Shown here in pieces: positions 17,401-25,102 of a stretch of 64,000 nucleotides of DNA; within the stretch, counting starts at the first letter, position 1; the number at the start of each line of letters is the position of its first letter. Both the position numbers and the translations under genes were made by a program. The notes under the pieces are model-generated. The model worked only from the letters and a program-made list of their open reading frames with translations. It did no database searches and had not been told where the DNA came from. Source of the DNA: Streptomyces sp. AC550_RSS872 (GTDB lineage Bacteria; Actinomycetota; Actinomycetes; Streptomycetales; Streptomycetaceae); NCBI RefSeq assembly GCF_019049285.1, contig NZ_JAGMUL010000014.1, positions 240,299 through 304,298 of the forward strand. The letters run 5' to 3'.

Positions 17401-17578
17401 GCGCGAGCTCGACCACGAGCCGGTCCCGGTACCCACCGAGGACGAGGTCCTCCTCGGCATTGGCGTCCTCCCGGAAACGGGCGGGGCTGGTCGCCCAGGC
17501 GCCGGCCACTCCGCGTCGCAGACGGGCCGTACCGAAGGGGTCGGCACCTTCGGCCGCGGGCCGCACGAACTTGCTCAC
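14423..17578 (-). CDS. Sacsin/Hsp90-like GHKL ATPase, 1,051 aa
   Basis: A large cytoplasmic ATPase-domain protein. Residues 1-200 form a Bergerat (GHKL) fold: RLVVELAQNAADAAARAG is the N-box, LVAANTGAPLDAAGVESL the first glycine motif, and KRDTATVGRFGVGFAAVLSV the ATP lid. This matches the sacsin N-terminal ATP-binding-like family, related to Hsp90. The remaining ~850 residues are acidic and helical with no recognised domain. GTG 17578 was chosen because AGGAGAG lies 5 nt upstream; an in-frame ATG at 17620 is less well placed. Clients or partners are unknown. Very long antisense frames here are GC shadows. Confidence 0.82.
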   Translation of the reverse strand: MSKFVRPAAEGADPFGTARLRRGVAGAWATSPARFREDANAEEDLVLGGYRDRLVVELAQNAADAAARAGVAGRLRLTLREGVLVAANTGAPLDAAGVESLSTLRASAKRDTATVGRFGVGFAAVLSVTDEPAVVGRHGGVRWSLAEARELAQETARHSPGLGDEIRRRDGHVPVLRLPFAAEGTAPDPYDTAVILPLRDTAAADLAERLLHTVDDALLLALPGLEEVVIEVGDAEPRTLRRRTDGPFTVVEDSRDGVDGVTHWRTAAASGPLTPELLADRPVEERLRPHWSLTWAVPVNAADSTPARPRTAPVVHAPTPSDEPLGVPALLIASFPLDTTRRHAAPGPLTDFLVQRAADAYAELLADWRPVSEGIIGLVPGPLGKGELDGALRQAVLERLPRTSFLPPAHQGLSQPVGEALEHESELPESLSPREAEVVEGAGADTVRVLAEVLPTLLPAGLERRVELRTLGVARVPLTDAIDRLAGLEKEPGWWRRLYDSLAGVDPDRLSGLPVPLADGRTTIGPRQVLLPTSDGAPVDPEILTRLGLKVAHPDAAHPLLEKLGALPATPRAVLTTPQVRAAVAASLDDDGGVSWEEDAPDAEELADTVLALVRDAGLEPGDEPWLGALALPDEEGEPAPAGELVLPGSPFAQVMREDELATVDAELADKWGEQPLAACGVLANFALVRATDVVLDPDELEPREGDFAEPDDAGLLDAVDVWCEDILDRVPDTPVPPVATELIAVRDLDLVDDDKWPQALALLAQPPLRDALTQQVRILLPDGTHEVVRPYTAWWLRGNPVLDGRRPAGLLASGGDPLLRGLYDEADATGFDDEQVLRALGVRTSVAALLDEPGGAAELLDRLADPDRPVTSAQLHALYGALADLDPEQVTLPDELRAVIDGRVEVVDAADAVVVDSPDLLPFTEGVPLLPVRPARAAELAELFQVRRLSESVTGEVTSEGTEHDVPEPVRILLGPRTPQSYVEHEELVVDGVEIDWRLTDDGVLHASTLEGVAAGLAWAAGQWPRRFEVAALLEDPSRTAELARDRWFD

Positions 17579-17772
17579 GTTGACTCTCCTCATCGGCGTG
17601 ATGTTGAAGGTACCGCTCAACGGGGGCGGGGGGCGCCGCGAGCCCCGGGTGCCGGATGACTGGTCCCGACGACGGGCGTCACAGGACGGCCGCGCCCCGG
17701 GCGGCCGCGATCGGTGACGCGTTCCGGCGCCGGGCCTTGGGCGCCGGGCCTTGGCGTCGGACTTGGGGCCTC

Positions 17773-17870
17773 GGGCATCGGACCTCGGGCATCGGACCTC
17801 GGATGACGGACCTCGGATGACGGACCTCGGATGACGGACCTCGGATGACGGACCTCGGATGACGGACCTT
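17773..17870. repeat. 14-bp tandem repeat (about seven copies)
   Basis: Two copies of GGGCATCGGACCTC (17773, 17787) are followed by five of GGATGACGGACCTC or a one-base variant (17801, 17815, 17829, 17843, 17857). More degenerate units precede them. The 14-bp unit is not a multiple of three, which argues against coding. Confidence 0.9.
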
Positions 17871-17898
17871 GGATGTCGGGCGGTACGGCGGCGCTCGC

Positions 17899-18972
17899 TC
17901 AGGTCCGGTCGGAGGACGGCCCGCGATCATGCCGACCGCCCGCAGAGGACGCCCGGATCCACCGGATCCATCCGCATGCCGCGTACCAGATCAGGTAGGC
18001 GACCGCTGCCGCACAGAACCAGAACCCCAAGGACGACGGCTCCAGGTCACGCAGCTCGTCGACGAAGATCAGGGTGAGGATGAGCGCCGACGCGGTGACG
18101 CCGTAGAGCTTGCGTCGAGCCAGCCGCTGTTCCTTGCGCGGGCCTTCGGCCAGGCGCATCGCGTACACCTCGGCGCGGCCGAAGGCGTTCTCGGCGCTCT
18201 CGCCCGACGAGGCCAGATGCTGGCGTGCCTCCCGCACGTGGGCACGCGCTTCGGCGGCGGGCACGGCGTGGCGACCGCGCAGCAGACCCTCCACATGCGA
18301 CAGCCAGCGCTCGTCGCTGCCCTGGCCCTGGAGCCGCGGAGTGAGCCAGCGGTCGGCGGTGGTGCCGGGGAGCACTACGGCCGCGAGGATCAAGGCGCCG
18401 CCGACCGCCGCCAGTACGGGGACGGGGAAGTCGAAGAGCCGGTCGCCGGGCAGGACGCCGGCAGCCGCGGCACCGACGCCCACGGTGACGACCGCCCCCG
18501 CGCCGAAGGCCCATGTCCCCACGATCCGCCCGGCGGCCCACGCCACAGGGACGACGGCCACCAGGACGGCCACGAGGACGACTGTCCCGATCGCTGCGAT
18601 CGACGACCAGCTGGCCTGCGCCCAAAGCCCGTCGCGGATCCACCACAGAACGGCGACGCCGATCCCCACGACACCGAGCGTCACGAGGGAACCGATGAGA
18701 CGCTCACCCGGCGTCAGACCGTGCGAGTCGGCCCGCGCGCGGTCTTCCTCGTCGATCCGTTCGCCGGCCACGGACCGCGCGTACGCCGCGGGAGCACCGA
18801 AGAGGTCGCGGGCCGCCCGGCCCGTCTCGGTCACGGCATCATGGGCCTCCGCCAGTACTTGGTGCACCAGGTCGGCAGGTGCCTGGGTGTCGAGCGCGAG
18901 ACGCAGTTCGACAACCGCCGCCCACTCCTCGTCCTCCTCGCGCGCCCAGTCGAGCTTCTCCGTGGTGGTCAT
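17899..18972 (-). CDS. HAAS-domain (PadR-associated) multi-pass membrane protein
   Basis: 357 residues. The N-terminal ~90 residues (WAAVVELRLALDTQAPADLV to SVAGERIDEE) and a second, similar stretch near 240-300 (LSHVEGLLRGRHAVPAAEAR to VYAMRLAEGP) look like HAAS/permease-prefix helical domains. Hydrophobic helices lie at about 95-235 and 305-350. These domains typically sit next to PadR regulators, as here: its start overlaps the padR stop (ATGA, 18969-18972). It probably senses or modulates an envelope process; no substrate is known. Confidence 0.8.
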   Translation of the reverse strand: MTTTEKLDWAREEDEEWAAVVELRLALDTQAPADLVHQVLAEAHDAVTETGRAARDLFGAPAAYARSVAGERIDEEDRARADSHGLTPGERLIGSLVTLGVVGIGVAVLWWIRDGLWAQASWSSIAAIGTVVLVAVLVAVVPVAWAAGRIVGTWAFGAGAVVTVGVGAAAAGVLPGDRLFDFPVPVLAAVGGALILAAVVLPGTTADRWLTPRLQGQGSDERWLSHVEGLLRGRHAVPAAEARAHVREARQHLASSGESAENAFGRAEVYAMRLAEGPRKEQRLARRKLYGVTASALILTLIFVDELRDLEPSSLGFWFCAAAVAYLIWYAACGWIRWIRASSAGGRHDRGPSSDRT

Positions 18973-19310
18973 GACTCTCCCCCTGTGAGGTCTCCGAGGA
19001 GCGAGGCGACGGTGCTGTTGAGGTCACGCCAGGCTGCGCTGTCTCGCCGCAGCCGCTTCCGCCCCTCCTCGGTGATGCGGTAGTACTTCCGCCCGGGGCC
19101 GCCCTCACCCGCGCCCCACTCGATCTCCACCGCGCCTTCTTCCTCCAGTCGCGTGAGGGCGGGATACAGGGTTGCCGGCTTCACACCCTCCAAGCCCGCC
19201 TCACCGAGGCGGTTCAGGAGTGCGTACCCGTAGTTCTTCTCCTCCGCGTCCAGCACCCCGAGCAAGCAGAGTGGCAGCACCGCCCGCGTCCACGACGTGT
19301 TCACCGCCAC
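18969..19310 (-). CDS. PadR family transcriptional regulator
   Basis: 113 residues. LPLCLLGVLDAEEKNYGYAL, LKPATLYPALTRLEEEG (recognition helix with variation) and GRKYYRITEEGRKRLRR are the PadR winged-helix signature. It lacks a long C-terminal helix domain, so it is a subfamily-2 type. Coupled to the HAAS-domain membrane gene by a 4-bp overlap, it likely represses its own operon. The 307 bp upstream contains no recognised gene. Confidence 0.93.
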   Translation of the reverse strand: MAVNTSWTRAVLPLCLLGVLDAEEKNYGYALLNRLGEAGLEGVKPATLYPALTRLEEEGAVEIEWGAGEGGPGRKYYRITEEGRKRLRRDSAAWRDLNSTVASLLGDLTGGES

Positions 19311-19617
19311 GGTCGCCTCCCTGGTCTTCTGGGGCCTTCTCGGATTCCCGAACTATTCCAGCATCCATACTAGTCGAGCACGCAGACTTGTCACCCGCCC
19401 CGATCTGGAGGGCAAGGCAGCGTCCCCGCGGTTCGGCTGGAGCACCATCGTCCGCAAGCTGGTGACGGCCGGCTTCCGGCACGGCGGCACGGCGGCACGG
19501 GCGGGCACGCTCTCACGCCGGCTCTGGTGAGGTCAGGGCTGCCGTACGACGTGGCGAACCATCTCGCGAAGGCGATCATCCTCTTTGCCGGGTAGCTCTT
19601 AATGAGGTGATCCAGGC
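19311..19617. other. Intergenic region, promoters only
   Basis: This spacer separates the divergent padR and 154-residue membrane-protein genes. It contains an AT-rich stretch around 19345-19390 with a CTAGT core (TACTAGTCGAGC), the probable padR promoter/operator area. I see no credible coding frame or repeat. Confidence 0.5.
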
Positions 19618-20082
19618 ATGAATCCCAGCACGGACGACGAGCCGTCCACAGACGGTGAGAAGCGGCTCGCCCGAGCCGTCATAGGCGGGTTGGTCCTTTG
19701 GGTGACCGCGGTGGTCGGCCTCGTGATGCTGCTTGTCCTGCTCATCACGGTGGCGGTGTTTCCCGGCGCGATCGAGATCGACGGTCTCGCGTCGGTGTTC
19801 TGGGCACTGCTGCTGCTGGCGCCCTGCTCCGCGATCGCCGCGGCCGTCACGGTTCCCGTACGCCGACTGGTGCGTGGCTCGTTGGCCCACTCCGTGCCCG
19901 CCGCCCGGCTCACCGACGCCGTCTTTGGCTGGCTGTCGGCCTTCCTGGTCGGAGTGATGCTGCTGGAGTGGACGCCGGGGGTGCGCGCCCACTCCGTCGT
20001 GCCGGCCGTCGCCGTGGCCACGGCCGGGCTGGTGATGGCGCCTCTGGCAGAGAGAGCGGGACGCAGGAACGCGGGGGACTGA
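19618..20082 (+). CDS. Four-helix membrane protein, hypothetical
   Basis: 154 residues. A charged N-terminus (MNPSTDDEPSTDGEKRLAR) precedes four hydrophobic segments, including VLWVTAVVGLVMLLVLLITV and VFWALLLLAPCSAIAAAVTV. No family is recognised. ATG 19618 follows GAGGTGATCCAGGC. It stands upstream of another small membrane-protein gene with about 100 bp between. Confidence 0.65.
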   Translation: MNPSTDDEPSTDGEKRLARAVIGGLVLWVTAVVGLVMLLVLLITVAVFPGAIEIDGLASVFWALLLLAPCSAIAAAVTVPVRRLVRGSLAHSVPAARLTDAVFGWLSAFLVGVMLLEWTPGVRAHSVVPAVAVATAGLVMAPLAERAGRRNAGD

Positions 20083-20185
20083 GGCGGGTCGAGGTCAGGC
20101 GTGGGCCTGTTGCCCGAGGGCGAGGAGTACTTAGGCTGAGCCGGTTGATCATGCAGCCATCTCATCCACACGGGAGTGACGAACA

Positions 20186-20410
20186 ATGCGGGACCTGATC
20201 GCGGAGGCCCTCGGTCAGCTGGCCACGTTGGTCATCGGACTCATCGTGTTCGCCTGGTGGATCGGCGGGCCCGGGGTCACCGCCATCCTCTGGAGCGAGC
20301 TCGGCAAGAACGACGCGCTTGTGTTCCTCGCCGCCTGGGCGGCCCTCACCGCGCTGTACCTCATCGCGTCCCGGCTGATCCGCCGCGCGGTGCGCGCCCG
20401 GCGTTCTTGA
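20186..20410 (+). CDS. Small two-helix membrane protein (74 aa)
   Basis: Starts MRDLIAEALGQLATLVIGLI, then a second hydrophobic helix (ALVFLAAWAALTALYLI) and a basic tail RRAVRARRS. It lies immediately upstream of a repeat element. Function is unknown; the basic C-terminus suggests a cytoplasmic tail. Confidence 0.65.
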   Translation: MRDLIAEALGQLATLVIGLIVFAWWIGGPGVTAILWSELGKNDALVFLAAWAALTALYLIASRLIRRAVRARRS

Positions 20411-20433
20411 TGTCCCCCAGCCCGCGCGGCACC

Positions 20434-20560
20434 AGGGGGTGCTTGAAAGTCCCGTGCGGTGCCCGCGCCCGCCGCGGCAGCGGCTGGTGTCGCAGGCCGG
20501 TGCGTGCCCTCGGCGTGCCGGGCGCGGTGGGTGCTGTGCGGGACCTTCAAAGCACCCCCT
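20434..20560. repeat. Hairpin/MITE-like intergenic element, copy 2 (most complete)
   Basis: 127 bp bounded by inverted ends AGGGGGTGCTTGAAAGTCCC and GGGACCTTCAAAGCACCCCC. The interior is GC-rich and itself partly palindromic. Its last base is the T of a TAACGT box (20560-20565) that serves the next gene, so the element provides or abuts a promoter. See also 7361 and 31806. Confidence 0.88.
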
Positions 20561-20573
20561 AACGTTGGGTCGC

Positions 20574-21098
20574 ATGATCGTATGGCTCAACGGCACCCAC
20601 GGCGCGGGCAAGACCACGACCAGCGCACTCGTGCAGCAGCTGATCCCAGATTCACGGGTCCTCGACGCCGAGAAGGTCGGCGAGACGCTGATGGACATCA
20701 CGCCGGGGCTGCCCGGGACGGACAACTTCCAGCACTGGCCACCGTGGCGGCAGCTCGTAGTCGAGACCGCACGCCACGTACTCGCCTACACCGGCGGCAC
20801 TCTGGTGATGCCCATGACGGTCCTGGTCGAGCAGTACTGGCGCGAGATCAGCACGGGCCTCGCCCAGCACGGCATCCCCATCCGGCACTTCGTCCTCCAC
20901 GCCGACCAGGAAACCCTCCGCGGGCGCATCGCGGGCGACACCGTCCTTGGCCCCGACTCCCCGTTCCGTCTCCAATACCTCGAGCCCTACGCCGAGGCGG
21001 CCCGCACATGGCTGCACGCCGAGGCCGAGGTCGTCGACACCACGCACCTCACGCCCGCGGAGGCTGCCCGGCAGATCGCGGAGGCGGTCAAGGACTGA
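20574..21098 (+). CDS. P-loop AAA-type nucleoside/antibiotic kinase-like protein (TmrB-like)
   Basis: 174 residues. MIVWLNGTHGAGKTTTSALV carries a Walker A motif; the remainder (VMPMTVLVEQYWREISTGL, HFVLHADQETLRGRI and YLEPYAEAARTWLHAEAEVV) resembles the TmrB/shikimate-kinase-like group of P-loop proteins. TmrB gives tunicamycin resistance in Bacillus, but the resemblance is too general to assign that here. ATG 20574 lies 8 nt after TAACGT with no Shine-Dalgarno, suggesting a leaderless transcript from the end of the repeat element. Confidence 0.78.
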   Translation: MIVWLNGTHGAGKTTTSALVQQLIPDSRVLDAEKVGETLMDITPGLPGTDNFQHWPPWRQLVVETARHVLAYTGGTLVMPMTVLVEQYWREISTGLAQHGIPIRHFVLHADQETLRGRIAGDTVLGPDSPFRLQYLEPYAEAARTWLHAEAEVVDTTHLTPAEAARQIAEAVKD

Positions 21099-21104
21099 GG
21101 CCGG

Positions 21105-21297
21105 CCCGGGGCGCTTGTCGCGTACGCGACAAAGACGGACCAGGCCGGCGGCGCGAGGGCGAGGCGGGGGCTGGTGTCGCGGTACTTGGAGTCGCGGACG
21201 TGGATGGTGCGGGCGCTACCGCGATCTTGACGCAGGACTCACCATTGTTGCCGCCGCTGTAACTGCTCTTGAACCACGCCAGTTCGGCTCCGCCGCC
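21105..21297 (-). pseudogene. DUF397 remnant, frameshifted
   Basis: Reading the minus strand from about 21297 gives ELAWFKSSYSGGNNGESCVK, the conserved start of DUF397 proteins; from about 21225 the homology continues in another frame as TIHVRDSKYRDTSP and then PPAWSVFVAYA. One or two base changes therefore broke the gene, and its 5' end is missing. Intact DUF397 proteins, like that at 54213, follow an XRE gene; no XRE gene is present here. Confidence 0.75.
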
Positions 21298-21668
21298 CCC
21301 ACCAGAAGGCCACGGACCTCCTCGCAGACCTCCGCCGCCACGACCCCCGCCTGCTTCTCTCCGCCAGCGACACGGCCCACCTCGCCCCCGGCGTCGCCGC
21401 CTGGCTGGACCGCGACGTCACCCCCACTGCCGTACGCCACGCCCTGACCACCGACCTGCCAACCGAGCCCTTGTGCCGCCCGGCTGCCCTGCTGGCCCAC
21501 CGCCTCACCACCCAACTACCACCCGCGCCCCCGTTCCGGGCACCAGCCCCACCACCGCCTGTCCACCACCCCTTCCAGACCTGCGAAGACTGCGACCGCG
21601 CCTTCCGCTCACCCACCCCAGGACTCTGCCGTGACTGCCGAAGCACTCCGCGACATCAACTACGCTGA
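21294..21668 (+). pseudogene. Truncated HTH/zinc-ribbon protein (3' part only)
   Basis: The frame from about 21294 encodes DLLADLRRHDPRLLLSASDT, HALTTDLPTEP, PAALLAHRLTTQLPP and a C-terminal zinc ribbon CEDCDRAFRSPTPGLCRDCR. It is clearly homologous to the C-terminal half of the intact protein at 56968-57849 (ILLAALGRDAPALSLSAAE, PAALIRSRLTTKLPP, CAKC...CGAC). The N-terminal HTH part is absent: the frame meets a stop at 21270 and abuts the DUF397 remnant. As in the intact locus, a Uma2 gene follows. Confidence 0.75.
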
Positions 21669-21747
21669 CGCCAGGTGTTCGGGCCGTGTCCGTGACCCGG
21701 GATCAAGGCCCCAGACCGCCGCTCCCCTGAAGCGCCTGGAGGAAGCC

Positions 21748-22320
21748 GTGACCGCCGAACTCCCCGACTGGATGATCCCCCCCAGGCCCAGCGGCTGGGA
21801 GGCCGACGACCTCGACCACCTCCCGCAAGCACCGCGGCACACCGAACTCATCGACGGAGCCCTGATCTTCATGATGTCGCCGCAGCGGTCCTGGCACTCT
21901 CGACTGGTGGAGAACCTGACTTTCGCCCTGCGGCAATCGGTCCCCGAGGGATTCGAGACCGAGCGCGAGATGACTGTCCGGCTGGACAAGAAGAGCCGCC
22001 CAGAGCCCGACATCCTGGTCACCACCGCCGCATACGACCCCGACCGCACCTGGTACGCACCCGCCGATGTCGCCCTGGTGATCGAGGTCGTCTCGGAGGA
22101 GTCGGCGGACCGCGACCGGTCCCTGAAGCCCTTCAAGTACGCGCAGGCCAGGATCTCCCATTTCTGGCGCGTCGAGGACGAGGCCGGTGCCCCCACGGTC
22201 CACACCTACGAACTCGACACCATGACCGGCGCGTACGTGGCTACCGGAATTCACCGTGACCGTCTGAAGACCGCCGTCCCCTTCTCGATCGACATCGACC
22301 TCAAGAGCCTCGTGCCCTGA
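21748..22320 (+). CDS. Uma2 family (DUF820) protein
   Basis: 190 residues. APRHTELIDGALIFMMSPQR, VRLDKKSRPEPDILVTTAAY, VALVIEVVSEESADRDRSLK (E-x-V and K of the nuclease-like core) and a C-terminal Asp-rich end mark Uma2/DUF820. GTG 21748 was chosen because GGAGGAA lies just upstream (21738-21744); longer frames begin inside the truncated HTH gene. It is the partner downstream of a decayed HTH/zinc-ribbon gene, matching the intact pair at 56968-58589. Biological role is unknown. Confidence 0.87.
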   Translation: MTAELPDWMIPPRPSGWEADDLDHLPQAPRHTELIDGALIFMMSPQRSWHSRLVENLTFALRQSVPEGFETEREMTVRLDKKSRPEPDILVTTAAYDPDRTWYAPADVALVIEVVSEESADRDRSLKPFKYAQARISHFWRVEDEAGAPTVHTYELDTMTGAYVATGIHRDRLKTAVPFSIDIDLKSLVP

Positions 22321-22362
22321 CCCCGGTCGGCAAGATGAGCCGTCGCTGACTCGTCCCGCGTA

Positions 22363-23289
22363 CTACGAGTGTCCGAGCTCCGCCGAGTCCTCATCCGCCG
22401 TAACCGAAACCGACCCCGAATCCGCCGCCGGCCGCAGGGGGAACGGGTCCACCCGCGTCTCGTCGATCACCGGCGGAGCCGGACGCGGGGGCTTCGGCAT
22501 GACCGCGGCCTCGGAGTGGCCGCCGCAGCCGTACGTAAGGGAGACCACACGACCGTCGGCCGGGGAGAACTCGTTCGCGCAGACGCCGAAGGCCTGGCCG
22601 AGGGAGCCGCCGATGGGGGCCAGGAAGCCGCAGGAGACGCAGAAGGCGGGGGCCGCCTGGGCCATGGGGGTCTTGGCGCCGTACGCCTCCTCCCAGCGGT
22701 CCGCGGCGACATGGAGGCCGTAGCGGGACAGGACGCGGGCGCGGCGCATGCCCAGTTCCTCCGCGACCGCGGCGATCGAGCCTCGGGAGGGGGCGACCGG
22801 CAGGTTCGCGGGGGTGGCCGCGGTGACCTCGGCGTCCTCGGCCTCGACCAGCTCCGCCATCTCCTCCGAGACGGCCGCGTTCGGCACCGGCTCGTCCTCA
22901 CCGGAGTAGCCGGGCTCCAGGCGCAGGTCCTCGGCGTCCGTGGGGAGCAGGTCGCCGGGGCCCATGTCGCCGGGGCGCAGGCGTTCGCTCCAGGGCACCC
23001 ACTCGGGGGCCAGGAGGGCGTCCGGGCCGGGGAGCAGGACCACCTCGTCCAGAGTCACGATCTTGGCGCGGGACGCCCGCGCCACCGTCACCGCCCAGCG
23101 CCAGCCGCGGTACCCGAGTTCCTTGCACTCGAAGTAGTGCGTGACAACGCGGTCGCCCTCGGACAGCAGGCCCGCGTGCTCACCCACCACACCTGGCGCG
23201 GCGGCCTCCTCGGCGGCGCTGCGGGCGAGGTCGACCGCCTCGGCGCACAGACGGTCGGGGGTGCGGCTTCGCGTTGTCGCTGCGCTCAC
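22363..23289 (-). CDS. DUF3027 domain-containing protein
   Basis: 308 residues. GDRVVTHYFECKELGYRGWR, VTLDEVVLLPGPDALLAPEW and VPWSERLRPGDMGPGDLLPT are the hallmark block of actinobacterial DUF3027; the C-terminal part has CVSCGFLAPIGGSLGQAFGV and a Cys-containing GCGGHSEA, possibly a metal site. Function is unknown. GTG 23289 follows GAGAGAAG. It is divergent from the MFS gene, with a 292-bp spacer. Confidence 0.85.
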   Translation of the reverse strand: MSAATTRSRTPDRLCAEAVDLARSAAEEAAAPGVVGEHAGLLSEGDRVVTHYFECKELGYRGWRWAVTVARASRAKIVTLDEVVLLPGPDALLAPEWVPWSERLRPGDMGPGDLLPTDAEDLRLEPGYSGEDEPVPNAAVSEEMAELVEAEDAEVTAATPANLPVAPSRGSIAAVAEELGMRRARVLSRYGLHVAADRWEEAYGAKTPMAQAAPAFCVSCGFLAPIGGSLGQAFGVCANEFSPADGRVVSLTYGCGGHSEAAVMPKPPRPAPPVIDETRVDPFPLRPAADSGSVSVTADEDSAELGHS

Positions 23290-23581
23290 AGGTATCGCTT
23301 CTCTCCTACGCCGTCTCTCGGGTGCGGTTGCCGTGAGGCGATGGAGCAGACGGAGCGGACCTGTGGGCCGCGTCGACGTCCGCACCCGAATCGCGCTCGG
23401 GCGCACCTACGTCATCCATTGTGCGGGATGGCTGAGATACGCACGCTACCTGCTCTCGCGCGCTGGGCCTACACCGACGGCCCATTCGCGGCTGCGCGGC
23501 GCCCTCCGCGGATCCGGGACCTTGCACTCCATACGCGCCGTAACCGCACTACCAACCCCCACTTCGGGGCACTATTGCGTC
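23290..23581. other. Divergent promoter region, no gene seen
   Basis: This 292-bp spacer separates the DUF3027 and MFS genes and must hold both promoters. It is less GC-rich near 23410-23460 (ATCCATTGTGCGGGATGG, itself partly palindromic: ATCCat...ggGAT). I find no credible small gene or repeat family in it. Confidence 0.4.
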
Positions 23582-25009
23582 GTGGCAACCGCGAGGCAGC
23601 CCGAAGGAGCCACCGGCATCGGTGGCGGCAAGGGCGGCCGCAATCGAGGTGGCGGAACGGGCCGCAGGCGCGGCTCCTTCCGTGCGGTCGGCCGTGCCCT
23701 GCACTTCCCGTTCACCGGCACCGCCCGCGGCATCCGCAAGGCCACCCACGCGCACGGGGCGGGCGAGTCCGGCCTCGGCAAGCTGATCGAACTGCACGGG
23801 GTGAACGGCGCCGGGGACATGATGATCACCGTCGCCCTCGCCTCCACCGTCTTCTTCTCCGTCCCCACCGACGAGGCCCGCGGCCGGGTCGCGCTCTACC
23901 TCGGCATCACCATGGCCCCGTTCACCGTCCTCGCGCCGGTGATCGGCCCGCTCCTCGACCGGGTTCCTCATGGCCGGCGGGCCGCCATGGCCGGGGCCAT
24001 GTTCGCCCGCGCCATGCTCGCGCTGGTCCTGTCCGGGGCCGTGGTCACCGGCAGCATCGAGCTCTATCCGGCCGCCCTCGGGGTGCTGGTCGCCTCGAAG
24101 GCCTACGGCGTCGTCAGAAGCGCCGTGGTGCCCCGGCTGCTGCCACCCCGCTTCTCCCTGGTGAAGGCCAACTCCCGGGTCACCCTCGGCGGTCTTCTCG
24201 CCACCGGCATCGCCGCACCCATCGGCGCGGGACTCCAGGCGCTGGGGCCGCGCTATCCGCTGTACGGCGCCTTCCTGATCTTCGTCGTCGGCACGTTCCT
24301 GTCGTTCACGCTGCCGCCGAAGGTCGACTCGGCCAAGGGCGAGGACACCGCGCTGCTGGCGGCCGACGAGCAGCATCTGCACGGGCCGCACCTCAAACCG
24401 GTCAAGCGCCCCGGGCTGCGCACGGTCGGCATCGCCGTCACCCACGCCCTCGCCGCCAACGCCTCCATCCGCTGCCTGACCGGCTTCCTGATCTTCTTCC
24501 TCGCGTTCCTGCTGCGCGAGCACCCGATGTCCGGGCAGAGCGCGGCCGTGTCGCTGGGCATAGTGGCCGGCTCGGCCGGGGTCGGGAACGCCTGCGGTAC
24601 GGCGGTCGGGGCGTGGCTGCGCTCCCGGGCGCCCGAGATCATCATCGTGACGGTCGTGGGCTTCGTGCTGCTCGCGGCGCTCACGGCGGCGGCCTTCTTC
24701 GGCGCGGTCCTGGTGGCGTTCCTCGCGGCGACCGCCGGGTTCGCGCAGGCGCTGGCCAAGCTGTCGCTGGACGCGCTGATCCAGCGGGACGTGCCGGAGC
24801 TGGTCCGTACGTCGGCGTTCGCGCGCTCGGAGACGCTGCTCCAGATGTCCTGGGTGCTCGGCGGCGCGGTCGGCATCGTGCTGCCGCTGAAGGGCTCGTT
24901 CGGGCTGCTGGTGGGCGCGGCGATCGTCGCCGTCGGCTGGCTGACCACCGTCAAGGGCCTGATCGGCTCGGCCCGGCACGGCGGACACAGCCGTCCCGAC
25001 GTGGCCTGA
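23582..25009 (+). CDS. MFS transporter
   Basis: About 475 residues. A Gly/Arg-rich cytoplasmic N-terminus (GGGKGGRNRGGGTGRR) precedes about 11-12 hydrophobic helices; VIGPLLDRVPHGRRAAMAGA is the loop 2-3 motif. Typical of the uncharacterised MFS proteins encoded beside DUF3027 and DUF2771 in Streptomyces. GTG 23582 is a likely start, since the frame upstream is poorly conserved-looking and passes through the promoter region. The substrate is unknown. Confidence 0.85.
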   Translation: MATARQPEGATGIGGGKGGRNRGGGTGRRRGSFRAVGRALHFPFTGTARGIRKATHAHGAGESGLGKLIELHGVNGAGDMMITVALASTVFFSVPTDEARGRVALYLGITMAPFTVLAPVIGPLLDRVPHGRRAAMAGAMFARAMLALVLSGAVVTGSIELYPAALGVLVASKAYGVVRSAVVPRLLPPRFSLVKANSRVTLGGLLATGIAAPIGAGLQALGPRYPLYGAFLIFVVGTFLSFTLPPKVDSAKGEDTALLAADEQHLHGPHLKPVKRPGLRTVGIAVTHALAANASIRCLTGFLIFFLAFLLREHPMSGQSAAVSLGIVAGSAGVGNACGTAVGAWLRSRAPEIIIVTVVGFVLLAALTAAAFFGAVLVAFLAATAGFAQALAKLSLDALIQRDVPELVRTSAFARSETLLQMSWVLGGAVGIVLPLKGSFGLLVGAAIVAVGWLTTVKGLIGSARHGGHSRPDVA

Positions 25010-25102
25010 CGGCCACGTGACCCGCGCGTGACCCACGCCTGTCGTACGGCACGCCGCCCCCCACATGGAGAGAGCGTCACACGCGCCCGATAGCCTTCGA
25101 CC

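Noticed and set aside
14558..17659. Very long plus-strand frame opposite the sacsin-like gene
   Set aside because: It mirrors the real gene's codon bias, lacks any recognisable domain, and the minus-strand frame has GHKL motifs.
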